Shown: positions 18,395 through 27,456, numbered from the stretch's first letter. The stretch: DNA of 64,000 nucleotides from an uncultured Candidatus Melainabacteria bacterium (GCA_934700385.1 CAKUXO010000009.1:1-64000); one strand, 5' to 3'. A program made the numbers and translations. Notes: a model not told the origin generated them from the letters alone.

Positions 18395-19232
18395 TTTTAT
18401 AATTGATGACTTTATAATTAGCGCCCTAAAAGAAGATATGCGCTTTGGCGATATTACAACAGATGCAATTTGTGCTAATTTGGACAACCCTAATTTTTGT
18501 GTTTATTTAAAAACAAGAAATGACGGGGTTTTATGTGGTTCAAATGTATTTAAAAGGGTTTTTGAACTGCTTTCAGGTGATAAAGTTAAAGTTGAATTTT
18601 ATTTTAATGAAGGTGATGAAATTAAAAAAGGTGACAAAATCGCTAAAATCGAAGGTGACGCAAGATATGTTTTAACAGGCGAAAGATTATCTTTGAATTT
18701 TGTTCAAAAAATGTCTGGTATTGCTACTTATACAAGAAAATTTCAAAATGTGTTAGATGAATTAGGGGTTAGAATTGTTGACACAAGAAAAAATACACCA
18801 AACTTCAGAATTTTTGAAAAATATTCTGTAAAAGTAGGCGGAAATTATCTTCATAGATTTAATTTATCAGATTGCGTTATGCTGAAAGATAATCATATAG
18901 CGCTTTATGGTGGTTCAATTGAAAAAGCGGTGAATGAAGTTAGAAAACATATTTCTCATGCTCATAAAATTGAAGTTGAATGTGATACAAAAGAACAAGT
19001 ACTTGAAGCCTTAAAAGCAAAGGCAGATATAATTATGCTTGATAATATGACACCGGAATTAATGAAAGAATGTTGCGAAATTATCAATAAAAAAGCAATT
19101 GTTGAAGCCTCTGGCTGTGTAACATTAGATAATTTATCTGATATAGCAAAAACAGGCGTTGATGTTATTTCAACAAGCGCTATTGTTATGAAAGCGCCAA
19201 CTTTAGACATCGCTTTTGATTACTGTTCTTAG
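18372..19232 (+). CDS. nadC: Nicotinate-nucleotide diphosphorylase (carboxylating)
   Basis: NadC converts quinolinate and PRPP to nicotinate mononucleotide. The 286-residue protein has the EDMRFGDITTDA motif near the start, LNFVQKMSGIAT, then DTRKNTPNFR, the catalytic-region KDNHI and IEVECDT, and IMLDNM. The third motif differs slightly from the common DTRKTTPG form. The start lies inside the nadB end, so translation is coupled. The stop overlaps the convergent gene by four bases. Confidence 0.97.
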   Translation: MQNFWLDNFIIDDFIISALKEDMRFGDITTDAICANLDNPNFCVYLKTRNDGVLCGSNVFKRVFELLSGDKVKVEFYFNEGDEIKKGDKIAKIEGDARYVLTGERLSLNFVQKMSGIATYTRKFQNVLDELGVRIVDTRKNTPNFRIFEKYSVKVGGNYLHRFNLSDCVMLKDNHIALYGGSIEKAVNEVRKHISHAHKIEVECDTKEQVLEALKAKADIIMLDNMTPELMKECCEIINKKAIVEASGCVTLDNLSDIAKTGVDVISTSAIVMKAPTLDIAFDYCS

Positions 19233-20089
19233 ATAAAATATCTTAATTTAAAATCTTCTATTGTTTCTTCAAGCCCTTTAGTTAATGGGGTTTGAAGAAA
19301 CTTATTTAAAAGGTTATTGCTATTTATTTCATATTTTTTAGATAAAATTTCATTGTTTAAAATTTCAATTTTTGATGTTGAGCTTATTTTACTTATGATA
19401 AAATTCAAAACATCATTTTTTGTTGTTTGAATAGGGTTAATTAATTCTATTATTTCATTATCAACATAGTTAAACATAATATATTCAAGGGTTTTAAAGT
19501 AATCTTCAAAATAAATTAAATTAATTTTTTCATTATTTTTTAATTCAATATCTTTATTTAAAAAGATATTTTTAAGAGCAAGTGGCAAAAATCTTTCATC
19601 CTCAAAAGAGAAATTTTTACCATAAACTTCGCTTGATTTAAGAATTTTGGTGTTGATTTTATTTTTAGCGCTAAATTCCAAAATTAAACTTTGCTTAAAG
19701 TTTAAAAATTGATTATAAATAACATCATCAAAATTTTGATAATCAAGAGGAATTATAAGCATAGCGCCACTTTTAAGAGTTTCATTTAAAATAAAATCAA
19801 GAAAAGAAAGCTCTTTTTTAATAAAATCATATTTATCTTGATAAAAAAGTTTTAAATCGCCACATCCTGAAAAATGAAGAATATAGTCAGTTTGAGGGAA
19901 ATCAATTAATGTATAAATTCCATCTAAAAATTCAAAATTTTCATTTTTAAGTTGCGGATAAAGTCTTGAAAAAGTTGAATTTGAAAAATCGTCAAGCCCA
20001 AAAATAAGATGTTCATTATTTTTTAAAAAAGAAGCAGTTATATTTGAACCTAAAAAACCCGCACAACCTGTAATTAAAATTTTATCCAT
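19229..20089 (-). CDS. NAD-dependent epimerase/dehydratase-like protein with altered catalytic site
   Basis: An extended short-chain dehydrogenase of 286 residues. The Rossmann motif ITGCAGFLGSNI (residues 6-17) is close to GxxGxxG, and LKSSEVYGKNFSFEDERFL (core SSEVYGKNF) fits the substrate side of nucleotide-sugar epimerases. At the place of the catalytic YxxxK the sequence reads FLNFK, so Phe replaces Tyr. It may bind a cofactor without normal catalysis, or use another residue. It has a promoter with its -35 in the end of the upstream gene and a predicted leaderless start. The tail overlaps nadC by four bases. Confidence 0.72.
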   Translation of the reverse strand: MDKILITGCAGFLGSNITASFLKNNEHLIFGLDDFSNSTFSRLYPQLKNENFEFLDGIYTLIDFPQTDYILHFSGCGDLKLFYQDKYDFIKKELSFLDFILNETLKSGAMLIIPLDYQNFDDVIYNQFLNFKQSLILEFSAKNKINTKILKSSEVYGKNFSFEDERFLPLALKNIFLNKDIELKNNEKINLIYFEDYFKTLEYIMFNYVDNEIIELINPIQTTKNDVLNFIISKISSTSKIEILNNEILSKKYEINSNNLLNKFLQTPLTKGLEETIEDFKLRYFI

Positions 20090-20095
20090 AAATTA

Positions 20096-20124
20096 ATTTT
20101 AAATAATATTTTTATATATGTAAA
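20096..20124 (-). promoter_or_regulatory. Promoter of the epimerase-like gene, predicted leaderless
   Basis: On the minus strand: TTTACA (20119-20124), 17 bases, TAAAAT (20096-20101), then six bases to the ATG at 20089. No Shine-Dalgarno is present. The -35 box lies in the last codons of the upstream TOPRIM gene. Confidence 0.7.
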
Positions 20125-21089
20125 GACCCAACTATTTCAGGAATTTCAGAATTTAAAAAGTCGTTTTGGGTAACGTTATTTTTAATATATTCTTTTAATT
20201 GAAGTGCAAAACGAGCTTTTTTAAATTCGCCAAAGCCATATTTTCTATAGATATTTTCAAGATTTTCAACCATTGATTTATCATCTTTAAAATCATCAAA
20301 ATTACAGCTATATTCGTTTTGGTGGATTAAATTAATTGTTTTTTGAAGAATATTTTTTGGAATTAAATCTTCAAATTCGCCACTTTTAATTAAATAAATT
20401 GTGTCTTTTTGCCTTAATTTTGAATAGATTAGCTCGGTTATTTCTTTAGCGTCTTTATCTAATAAAACAATAATCGGGATTTTTGTATATTCAATCATTG
20501 AATAATATTTCCTTGCAACTTGGTTTTTACCCCCAGCAGGGATTACATATATCCCTTTTTTATTAAAATCAACGTTATATAAATTAAAAATTGTTTCCAA
20601 AAGGGTGATTTCAGTTTGCCCCTCGCATAAAATTATTTTTTCAATAGGGTATAATAAATTTTCTTTTTGCCTAAAATCATCTAAATTTTCAAAAGAAATT
20701 TCATTATCAAAAACTTTTTTAAGCCATAAAACATTTTTTGTCATTTTTGAATAATCATCAATTTCATTTAACAATTTATCAAAATTAAATCGACTCGATA
20801 GGTATTGATAAGATAATTCATCAAAATCAAAATATTTTTCTTCAAGTTTTAATAAAATAGAATTTATGTAAGAGCTATTTTTAGACATTTCTTTTTCGCA
20901 AGAAAAATCAATTATTTCGTTAACAACGTTAATTTTTTCTTCAATTGATAAATCAGACCTTTTTTCAAGATAAAACTTATTTAAGATATCACCTAAAACA
21001 CGCTCAAACTTAACTTTAGCAGGCTCAAAACGAGTTAATCTATCTAAAATTGTATAAAAATATTCTGAATTTATTTTTTTATAATGCAT
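20112..21089 (-). CDS. Stand-alone OLD-like TOPRIM domain protein
   Basis: A 325-residue protein: a helical N-terminal part to about residue 150, then a TOPRIM domain like that at the C-terminus of OLD-family nucleases. Visible elements are IILCEGQTE (Glu156 and Glu160), IPAGGKNQ (Gly186-Lys188), IIVLLDKDA (Asp211 and Asp213) and GEFEDLIP. There is no ABC ATPase domain, which OLD proteins normally have, and no ATPase or helicase gene next door. Metal-dependent nuclease activity is possible but is inference. The ATG is only a few bases after the terminator of the upstream gene, so its promoter is unclear. One copy of the 22-bp repeat lies inside it (20786-20807). Confidence 0.7.
   Translation of the reverse strand: MHYKKINSEYFYTILDRLTRFEPAKVKFERVLGDILNKFYLEKRSDLSIEEKINVVNEIIDFSCEKEMSKNSSYINSILLKLEEKYFDFDELSYQYLSSRFNFDKLLNEIDDYSKMTKNVLWLKKVFDNEISFENLDDFRQKENLLYPIEKIILCEGQTEITLLETIFNLYNVDFNKKGIYVIPAGGKNQVARKYYSMIEYTKIPIIVLLDKDAKEITELIYSKLRQKDTIYLIKSGEFEDLIPKNILQKTINLIHQNEYSCNFDDFKDDKSMVENLENIYRKYGFGEFKKARFALQLKEYIKNNVTQNDFLNSEIPEIVGSLHI
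20786..20807 (+). repeat. 22-bp interspersed repeat, copy 1 (inside the TOPRIM gene)
   Basis: TAAATCG, variable ACT, CGATAGGTATTG. It is an exact match to the consensus derived from the eight copies, on the plus strand, within a minus-strand coding sequence. Confidence 0.8.
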
Positions 21090-21094
21090 AAAAT

Positions 21095-21130
21095 TAAAAA
21101 AGTGGTTTGTATATTTAATATCAAACCACT
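21095..21130 (-). terminator. Terminator of the large low-complexity gene
   Basis: On the minus strand, AGTGGTTTG pairs with CAAACCACT (21101-21130) around a 12-base AT loop, followed by six T. The T run ends five bases before the TOPRIM start codon at 21089, so some read-through may feed that gene. Confidence 0.85.
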
Positions 21131-21158
21131 AAAATAAATTTTTGGCTATAGGTTATGC

Positions 21159-22910
21159 TTATTCATCTTTTTGAATTTCTTTAAAACCTTCATTGTAAAC
21201 AAAGTAATATTCTTTACCGTTTTCATCAGTGTATTTTGGATATGTATGACCGTCATCTGCGGCAACTAGGGTATCAGCCACAGGGGTCATACTTGCTGTT
21301 TGATTCCAAGCACCATCACTAAATTCAAAAGCGTAACCGTTTCCATCATCAGTCATTCTTTCACATTTGGTATATTCATTGTTATTTGGTTCAACATTTG
21401 TATAAATATCTGTGTAGCCATTAGGATTTTTAGATATTTTTTTACTATAAACATCTTTATATTCAGGATATGGTTCCGATTTTGTATCTACAACACCAGT
21501 GTCATTAAAAACAATAGTTTGAGTATCATAAGCCTTGGTGTCACTTTTATAGCCCTCATAAGTTATAGTTTGATTGTTTTGTACATCATCTCTAATTTTT
21601 GTAGTATAAAGCCCGTTTTCATCTTTTGAACTTTCTGGGTAAGTCAAAGTTGTGCCACTTTCTGGGAAGTGCATTGTTAAATTATCATTATCAGATGTTA
21701 TTTCAATTTCATGACCATCATACATAGCGGTCATTGTAACGCTATTTTCATCAGATTTAGTAATTTGTACGCTATCTTGATCAATTCCAAATTGATTTAA
21801 GTTTGCTCTTTTATTTTCAATATTTTGTGCAACTGCATCTTTTTGAGTATCTTGAGTTTCTTGTGTATTATCAGTTTGTTGAGCGGCTTCAGAATTTGTT
21901 TGTTCAGTTGCAGCAGATGTTTCAGGCGTTTTTTCATCTGTTGAAGCAGCCTTAGTGTCATCTTTAGTTTTATCTTTTGAAGTTGGTTTAACACTTGCTT
22001 GTGTTAATTCCGTTTTTTCGCCATTTATTCCTGCTCTTAATTCATCTAAAGAATATAAAGCCAAGTTATCATTAGCTAAAAGCATATAATCAAAGCCATA
22101 TTGCTGCTTTTGGCTATCTGTCATTTCAGCTTTGCTATTAGCTTTCATAAGTTGGTTATAGACATCTTTTGTGTCACCTTCATCCCAATTAAGATTATAA
22201 ACTTCTTTCATAAGCCTTGATGGGGTATCAATGCTTTTTTCATCGTTATTTGGTTCCCATTTATCAATATTAACTGAAACCTTATTATTTTCATCTATAA
22301 CAATATTTTTATTGCCGGCTTTAATATTAATTCCAAGCTCTTTTAACTGTTGTTTTTTGCCTTTTTCTTTTGGTTTTTCAGTTTTTTGTGATGAGTCATT
22401 AGTTTTTTTAGGATTATCTTCAACTTTAACAGGTGTAGTTAAAGTTGTTGTAACTTCATTAGATGTATTTTTTTCTTGAGAAGCTACGGGGTCGTTTTTA
22501 ACTTCAGTTGTAGTAGCTTTGTCCTTTTTAGAATCAGCTTTTTTATCAGACTTTTTATCAGTTTTTTTACCTGCCTTTTTGGTGTTTTTTGTATCTGTTG
22601 TTTCAGCTTGAGTAGCCTCATTTTCAGCTTCTTCTAAAAATTCAATAACTTTTTTAGTATCATCTAAAGAAAAATCGCTATCTTGATATTTTGCTTCTAA
22701 AAGTTGACCAATAGCATAATCAGAATATTCATTTCCTGTTTGATTTAAAAGTTCATTAATCTTTAACATATCCATTGGATTAATGTCATTTTTCTGTTCA
22801 TTATTTGTAGCAGAAAATGCACTTGCTTCTTGTTGAGAATTGTTCACAGGGTTTTGATAAACTTGTTGATTTTTCTTGTTAAAAGTCCAATTGTTATTGT
22901 TAATAGACAT
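21159..22910 (-). CDS. Large low-complexity, Lys/Thr/Asp-rich protein of unknown function
   Basis: I do not recognise a family. The 583-residue protein starts MSINNNNWTFNKK, with no signal peptide. An Asn/Gln-rich start and a short helical region (about 50-95) are followed by a Lys-rich stretch, a second helical region (about 190-290), a Thr/Glu/Gln-rich linker, and a C-terminal part of about 210 residues with many Tyr, Thr and Asp that reads as beta-strands (for example TYEGYKSDTKAYDTQTIVF). The ATG at 22910 is preferred over a GTG nine bases upstream because AAAGGTG lies in front of it. It may be exported without a classical signal, like other proteins in this window, but that is only inference. 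Confidence 0.75.
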   Translation of the reverse strand: MSINNNNWTFNKKNQQVYQNPVNNSQQEASAFSATNNEQKNDINPMDMLKINELLNQTGNEYSDYAIGQLLEAKYQDSDFSLDDTKKVIEFLEEAENEATQAETTDTKNTKKAGKKTDKKSDKKADSKKDKATTTEVKNDPVASQEKNTSNEVTTTLTTPVKVEDNPKKTNDSSQKTEKPKEKGKKQQLKELGINIKAGNKNIVIDENNKVSVNIDKWEPNNDEKSIDTPSRLMKEVYNLNWDEGDTKDVYNQLMKANSKAEMTDSQKQQYGFDYMLLANDNLALYSLDELRAGINGEKTELTQASVKPTSKDKTKDDTKAASTDEKTPETSAATEQTNSEAAQQTDNTQETQDTQKDAVAQNIENKRANLNQFGIDQDSVQITKSDENSVTMTAMYDGHEIEITSDNDNLTMHFPESGTTLTYPESSKDENGLYTTKIRDDVQNNQTITYEGYKSDTKAYDTQTIVFNDTGVVDTKSEPYPEYKDVYSKKISKNPNGYTDIYTNVEPNNNEYTKCERMTDDGNGYAFEFSDGAWNQTASMTPVADTLVAADDGHTYPKYTDENGKEYYFVYNEGFKEIQKDE

Positions 22911-23034
22911 AATACACACCTTTACTATACTGTCATAGTTCCTTAATCGGCATTTATTAAAAAATCCTTTAACAAAATTAAAATTTTTTTACATATCTTA
23001 ACAAAAACTTAATCTCTTATTAATAAGTGTTTTA

Positions 23035-23062
23035 TTGACATTTCCTATTTTCGTTGTAGTAT
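23035..23062 (+). promoter_or_regulatory. adhE promoter
   Basis: A perfect TTGACA (23035-23040), a 16-base spacer and TAGTAT (23057-23062). The leader to the ATG at 23101 has a GGAG Shine-Dalgarno. Two TTAACAA half-sites lie upstream (22969 and 22998), both in the same direction, so they do not form the Rex palindrome. Confidence 0.7.
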
Positions 23063-23100
23063 TTTAATAGAGATTTTTATCACGAAAAGGAGAAATAAAA

Positions 23101-25755
23101 ATGACAGCAACAAAAAATGTTGAAAAAGCTGGTTTAATTGAAAACGTTGAACAGCTTGATGCTCTAGTTGATAGAGTTGTTGCAGCTCAAAAAGAATATG
23201 CTACTTTTTCTCAAGAACAAGTAGATAAAATTTTTAAAGCAGCAGCTACAGCAGCAGATAAAGCACGTATCCCTCTTGCTCGTATGGCAGTTGAAGAAAC
23301 TGGGATGGGTGTTTTAGAAGATAAAATTATCAAAAATCACTATGCAGCAGAATATATCTACAATAAACATAAAAACACTAAAACTTGCGGAATCATTGAA
23401 GATGACAAAGTTAACGGTGTTAAAATCGTAGCTGAACCTTTAGGTGTTATTGCTGGTATCGTTCCAACAACTAACCCAACTTCAACAGCTATTTTTAAAT
23501 CTTTAATCGCATTAAAAACAAGAAATGGTATTATCTTCTCACCACACCCACGTGCTAAAGAAGCTACAATTGCAGCAGCAAGAACAGTTCTTGAAGCAGC
23601 AGTTAAAGCTGGTGCGCCAAAAGACATCATTTCTTGGATTGAAATTGCACCAGAAGCTGATGGCGTTGCTATTTCAGGCGGCTTAATGAAACACCCTAAA
23701 ATTGCTTGTATTTTAGCAACAGGTGGTCCTGGAATGGTTAAAGCTGCTTATTCATCTGGTCACCCAGCTCTTGGTGTTGGCCCTGGTAACACTTCTGTTG
23801 TTATTGATGAAACAGCTGATATTAAAATGGCAGTTTCTTCTGTATTAATGTCAAAAACATTTGATAACGGTATGATTTGTGCTTCTGAACAATCAATCGT
23901 TGTTGTTGACAGCGTTTATGAACAAGTTAAAAATGAATTAGCTTATCGTGGCGCATATTTATTAAACGACAAAGAAATGCAAAAAATGGTTGACTTTGGC
24001 TTTATCGATCCAAACAGAGGAACAGCTCATCCAAAAATCGTTGGTCAAAGCGCTCATACAATCGCTAAATTAGCAGGTTTTGATGTTCCTGAAAACGCTA
24101 AAGTTTTAGTTGCTCAAAGACCTGAAGTAGATTGGGCAGACCCATTCTCAAGAGAAAAATTATCTCCAATTTTAGCTATGTATAAAGCTTCTAGCTTTGA
24201 AGATGCAGCAGAAAAAGCATATTATCTTGTTTCTCGTGGTGGCGCTGGTCACACTTCTGTTCTTTATACAGATGAACGTAAAAAAGATAGAATCGACGCT
24301 TACGCTAAGAAAATGCCTTCTTGCCGTGTATTAATCAACCAACCTTCAAGCCAAGGTGGTATTGGTGACCTTTACAACTTCCGCATGGAACCATCATTAA
24401 CACTTGGTTGCGGTTCTTGGGGTGGAAACTCAGTTTCTGGAAACGTTAGCGTAAAAGACTTATTAAACTATAAAAGAGTTGCTGAAAGGAGAGAAAATAT
24501 GCTTTGGTTTAAGGTTCCTGAAAAAATCTACTTTAAACGTGGTGCTACAGATTTAGCTTTAAGAGAACTTCAAGGCAGAAAGAAAGCATTTATCGTAACA
24601 GATAGATTCTTATTCAACTCTGGCGCAGCTGATACAATTACTAAAGTTTTAGATGAAATCGGAATTGACCACGAAGTATTCTTCGATGTTAAACCAGATC
24701 CAACTTTATCAACAATTGAAGAAGCTTATGCAATTATGAAACCATTTGAACCAGATGTTATCATCGCTCTTGGTGGTGGTTCTCCAATGGACGCAGCTAA
24801 AATCTTATGGTTAAAATACGAACAACCTGATACAGTTTTTGAAGATATCGCTATGAGATTTATGGATATCAGAAAAAGAATTTGTATGCTTCCTGAACTT
24901 GGTAAAAAAGCTACAATGGTTGCTATTCCAACTACTTCTGGTACAGGTTCAGAAGTTACACCATTCTCTATCATCACTGATGATAAAACAGGTGTTAAAT
25001 ATGCAATCGCTGATTATGCCCTAACTCCAAAAATGGCAATCGTTGACCCTAACTTCGTTGATGGTATGCCAAAAGGCTTAACTTCAGCTTCTGGTATCGA
25101 TGCTTTAGTTCACGCTATTGAAGCTTATGTTTCTTGTATGGCTACAAACTTTACAAATTCTAACGCTTTAGAAGCTTGTAAATTAGTATTCAAATACTTA
25201 TCTCGTTCATATCACGAAGGTGCTAATGATCCAATCGCAAGAGAAAAAATGCACTATGCTGCAACAATCGCTGCTATGGCATTTGCTAACTCTTTCTTAG
25301 GATTATGTCACTCTATGGCACACAAATTAGGTGCTATGTTCCACGTACCACACGGTGTTGCTAACGCTTTATTAATCAGACAAATCATTAAATACAACGC
25401 AACTGATTGTCCTAAAAAACAAGCAACATTCCCACAATATAAATTCCCTCAAGCAGTTACAAGATATGCTCAAATTGCTGATGAATTAAATATCGGTGGT
25501 AAAGATGATATGGAAAAAACTCAAAATCTAATTAAAGCTATTGAAGATTTAATGATTGATATTGAACTTCCAATGTCAATTAAAGCATTCCTTGAAAAAC
25601 AAGGTGTTGCTGATCCTGAAAAAGAATTCTATGGAAAATTAGATGAAATGGTTGAATTAGCATTCGACGACCAATGCACAGGCGCAAACCCTGTATATCC
25701 AATCATGACAGATATGAAACAACTATATATCGACGCTTTCAACGGTGTTGTATAG
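23101..25755 (+). CDS. adhE: Bifunctional acetaldehyde-CoA/alcohol dehydrogenase
   Basis: AdhE reduces acetyl-CoA to acetaldehyde and then ethanol, regenerating two NAD+ in fermentation. The 884-residue protein has an N-terminal aldehyde dehydrogenase domain with catalytic Cys260 in NGMICASEQS, a linker at about 450-465, and a C-terminal iron alcohol dehydrogenase domain (GGGSPMDAAK about 558-567, HAIEAYVS, and the iron-site histidines in GLCHSMAHKLGAMFHVPHG). Codons end in C more often than in neighbouring genes (for example ATC and AAC), which fits high expression. It has its own promoter and terminator. The Rex regulator gene lies about 1.1 kb downstream. Confidence 0.98.
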   Translation: MTATKNVEKAGLIENVEQLDALVDRVVAAQKEYATFSQEQVDKIFKAAATAADKARIPLARMAVEETGMGVLEDKIIKNHYAAEYIYNKHKNTKTCGIIEDDKVNGVKIVAEPLGVIAGIVPTTNPTSTAIFKSLIALKTRNGIIFSPHPRAKEATIAAARTVLEAAVKAGAPKDIISWIEIAPEADGVAISGGLMKHPKIACILATGGPGMVKAAYSSGHPALGVGPGNTSVVIDETADIKMAVSSVLMSKTFDNGMICASEQSIVVVDSVYEQVKNELAYRGAYLLNDKEMQKMVDFGFIDPNRGTAHPKIVGQSAHTIAKLAGFDVPENAKVLVAQRPEVDWADPFSREKLSPILAMYKASSFEDAAEKAYYLVSRGGAGHTSVLYTDERKKDRIDAYAKKMPSCRVLINQPSSQGGIGDLYNFRMEPSLTLGCGSWGGNSVSGNVSVKDLLNYKRVAERRENMLWFKVPEKIYFKRGATDLALRELQGRKKAFIVTDRFLFNSGAADTITKVLDEIGIDHEVFFDVKPDPTLSTIEEAYAIMKPFEPDVIIALGGGSPMDAAKILWLKYEQPDTVFEDIAMRFMDIRKRICMLPELGKKATMVAIPTTSGTGSEVTPFSIITDDKTGVKYAIADYALTPKMAIVDPNFVDGMPKGLTSASGIDALVHAIEAYVSCMATNFTNSNALEACKLVFKYLSRSYHEGANDPIAREKMHYAATIAAMAFANSFLGLCHSMAHKLGAMFHVPHGVANALLIRQIIKYNATDCPKKQATFPQYKFPQAVTRYAQIADELNIGGKDDMEKTQNLIKAIEDLMIDIELPMSIKAFLEKQGVADPEKEFYGKLDEMVELAFDDQCTGANPVYPIMTDMKQLYIDAFNGVV

Positions 25756-25774
25756 TTAAAGGAAATATCAAAGC

Positions 25775-25815
25775 AAAAGAGATTGAAGCCTTAAGTGGTT
25801 TCAATCTCTTTTTTT
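25775..25815 (+). terminator. adhE terminator
   Basis: AAAAGAGATTGAA pairs with TTCAATCTCTTTT around a loop of about ten bases, followed by a run of T. This is a strong rho-independent form. Confidence 0.9.
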
Positions 25816-25918
25816 ATACATTTTTTACAGTTCTTAATAATTAATATTTTTTTAGACAATTATTTATAGAAGATATACTTTATATAAAAATAATAACGAT
25901 ACAAAACGAGGAGAGAAA

Positions 25919-26758
25919 ATGAGCACAGTAACATCATCACAACAAAATTACATTGTACAAAAGTATCCATCTAATCAAGCTGATACATCAAAAAACAATA
26001 AAAATACTTGTACAGACCCAGATTGCAGGTTTCATGCAGGTAATCAATATCGCTTATTTGGTCAAGAAGATGATTCCAAAAAGAATCAAAGTTTTCAAGA
26101 TATTCTTGATTCAATTGAACCTGAAACTCTGCCATATAAAGTAGATATTTCAACTAATATCGATATAGATTCGCTTTTAAAAATAAATGATGATAATCAA
26201 AAAACAGATGAGCCTAAAATTACAATTAATGTAGTAAATAAAGATAAAATTTATGATAATTATAATGAAAGGCAAGCAGAAATTGAGGCTATAATAGAAG
26301 AATTAAAACCCGATATAACTAATAATACATTGTGGTTGACGGGAGTACAAAGTGAAGAATATTATAGAGAACAAGCAGAAGATATTTATTATAGCCAACA
26401 TCCAGAAGTCGTTAGAGGAAATGCTAATGACGCAAAAGTTGAAGCTATGATAGATGACCATGATAAATTTATTGAAGATAAAATAAAAGAACGTTTTGGC
26501 GACTCAAATTATTGGGATATATCCATTTATGATTCAAGAGATGGCTATAACAGTGAATTTGGCGAATTGTTACAACAGTGGGAGAATGAATACAGCGAAA
26601 ATAATCCTGAATATAATAAATATTTAGAAAGCAAAGCAAACACCAAAGAAGTTTCTTCTGAAGATGCTCAAGCAATGATTGAACAATATAATAAAGATAA
26701 TCCAAACAAAGGAATTTTAGGTACAATTATAAGTGGTATTGTTGATTTATTTTCATAG
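25919..26758 (+). CDS. Acidic protein of unknown function
   Basis: I do not recognise a family. The 279-residue protein is acidic and rich in Asp, Glu, Asn and Tyr. Near the N-terminus a short CTDPDCRFHAG motif (Cys-x4-Cys-x2-His) could bind a metal. A helical part follows (about 120-200). The last 15 residues (GILGTIISGIVDLFS) form a hydrophobic amphipathic helix that could bind a membrane. There is no signal peptide. GAGGAG lies before the ATG, and a TATACT-like -10 box is visible about 40 bases upstream. It sits between adhE and rex, with its own terminator. Confidence 0.72.
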   Translation: MSTVTSSQQNYIVQKYPSNQADTSKNNKNTCTDPDCRFHAGNQYRLFGQEDDSKKNQSFQDILDSIEPETLPYKVDISTNIDIDSLLKINDDNQKTDEPKITINVVNKDKIYDNYNERQAEIEAIIEELKPDITNNTLWLTGVQSEEYYREQAEDIYYSQHPEVVRGNANDAKVEAMIDDHDKFIEDKIKERFGDSNYWDISIYDSRDGYNSEFGELLQQWENEYSENNPEYNKYLESKANTKEVSSEDAQAMIEQYNKDNPNKGILGTIISGIVDLFS

Positions 26759-26767
26759 AAACAAAAT

Positions 26768-26800
26768 AAAATAGCTAAATTTACATTTAGCTATTTTTTT
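26768..26800 (+). terminator. Terminator after the acidic protein gene; its loop holds the rex -35 box
   Basis: AAAATAGCTAAAT pairs with ATTTAGCTATTTT around the four-base loop TTAC, then a T run. The rex -35 hexamer TTTACA covers the loop and its flanking bases. Confidence 0.85.
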
Positions 26801-26808
26801 ACTATATT
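26780..26808 (+). promoter_or_regulatory. rex promoter, predicted leaderless
   Basis: TTTACA (26780-26785), 17 bases, TATATT (26803-26808), then six bases to the ATG at 26815. No Shine-Dalgarno. The promoter overlaps the terminator of the preceding gene. Confidence 0.7.
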
Positions 26809-26814
26809 AATAGT

Positions 26815-27438
26815 ATGAAAAGCGAATTATCACAACGAACAATCAACAGATTGACACAGTATTATACTATTTTAAGAGATTATTCTAAGAAAAATGTTGA
26901 AAATATTACATCTTCACAAATTTCTCAACTTTTAAAAATTGACGAAACGCAAGTTAGAAAAGATGTTAAATCTATCAACTGCAAAGGTAAATGCAAGGTT
27001 GGCTATAGCGTTGAAGAACTTAAAACTATAATTGAAGATGTTCTAGATTATAAAATAATCAAAAGAGCAGTTGTTATTGGCGCAGGAAACCTTGGGCAAG
27101 CGCTTTCAGGCTATTCTAAATTTGAAGAATTTGGGCTTGATATTGTTGCTCTTTTTGATACAGATAAAAATAAAATTGGGAAAAAATTTAACGATAAAGA
27201 CATTTTTTCCTTGAAAGTTTTACCACAATATATTAAAAAAACAGGAATTAATATTGCAATTTTAACCACCCCAAACAAAGTAGCGCAAGAAGTTTGCGAC
27301 TTTTTAGTTGAATGTAATATTAAATATATTTGGAATTTTGCGCCAAGCGTTTTAATTGTGCCACAAGATGTTAATGTTTGGCATGAGAATTTAATCGGCA
27401 GTTTTATTCAATTTTGCGCAATTTCAAATATTAAATAA
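26815..27438 (+). CDS. rex: Redox-sensing transcriptional repressor Rex
   Basis: Rex senses the NADH/NAD+ ratio and represses fermentation genes such as adhE until NADH rises. The 207-residue protein has an N-terminal winged helix (RTINRLTQYYTILRDY... LLKIDETQVRKDVKSI) and a Rossmann domain with GAGNLG (residues 89-94) and LFDTDKNKIGK. The C-terminal helix used in dimer swapping is shown by VWHENLIGSFIQF. It is most likely the regulator of nearby adhE, though no perfect Rex palindrome was found in front of adhE. Confidence 0.95.
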   Translation: MKSELSQRTINRLTQYYTILRDYSKKNVENITSSQISQLLKIDETQVRKDVKSINCKGKCKVGYSVEELKTIIEDVLDYKIIKRAVVIGAGNLGQALSGYSKFEEFGLDIVALFDTDKNKIGKKFNDKDIFSLKVLPQYIKKTGINIAILTTPNKVAQEVCDFLVECNIKYIWNFAPSVLIVPQDVNVWHENLIGSFIQFCAISNIK

Positions 27439-27456
27439 ATTTTTTTAAAAAAGTGC

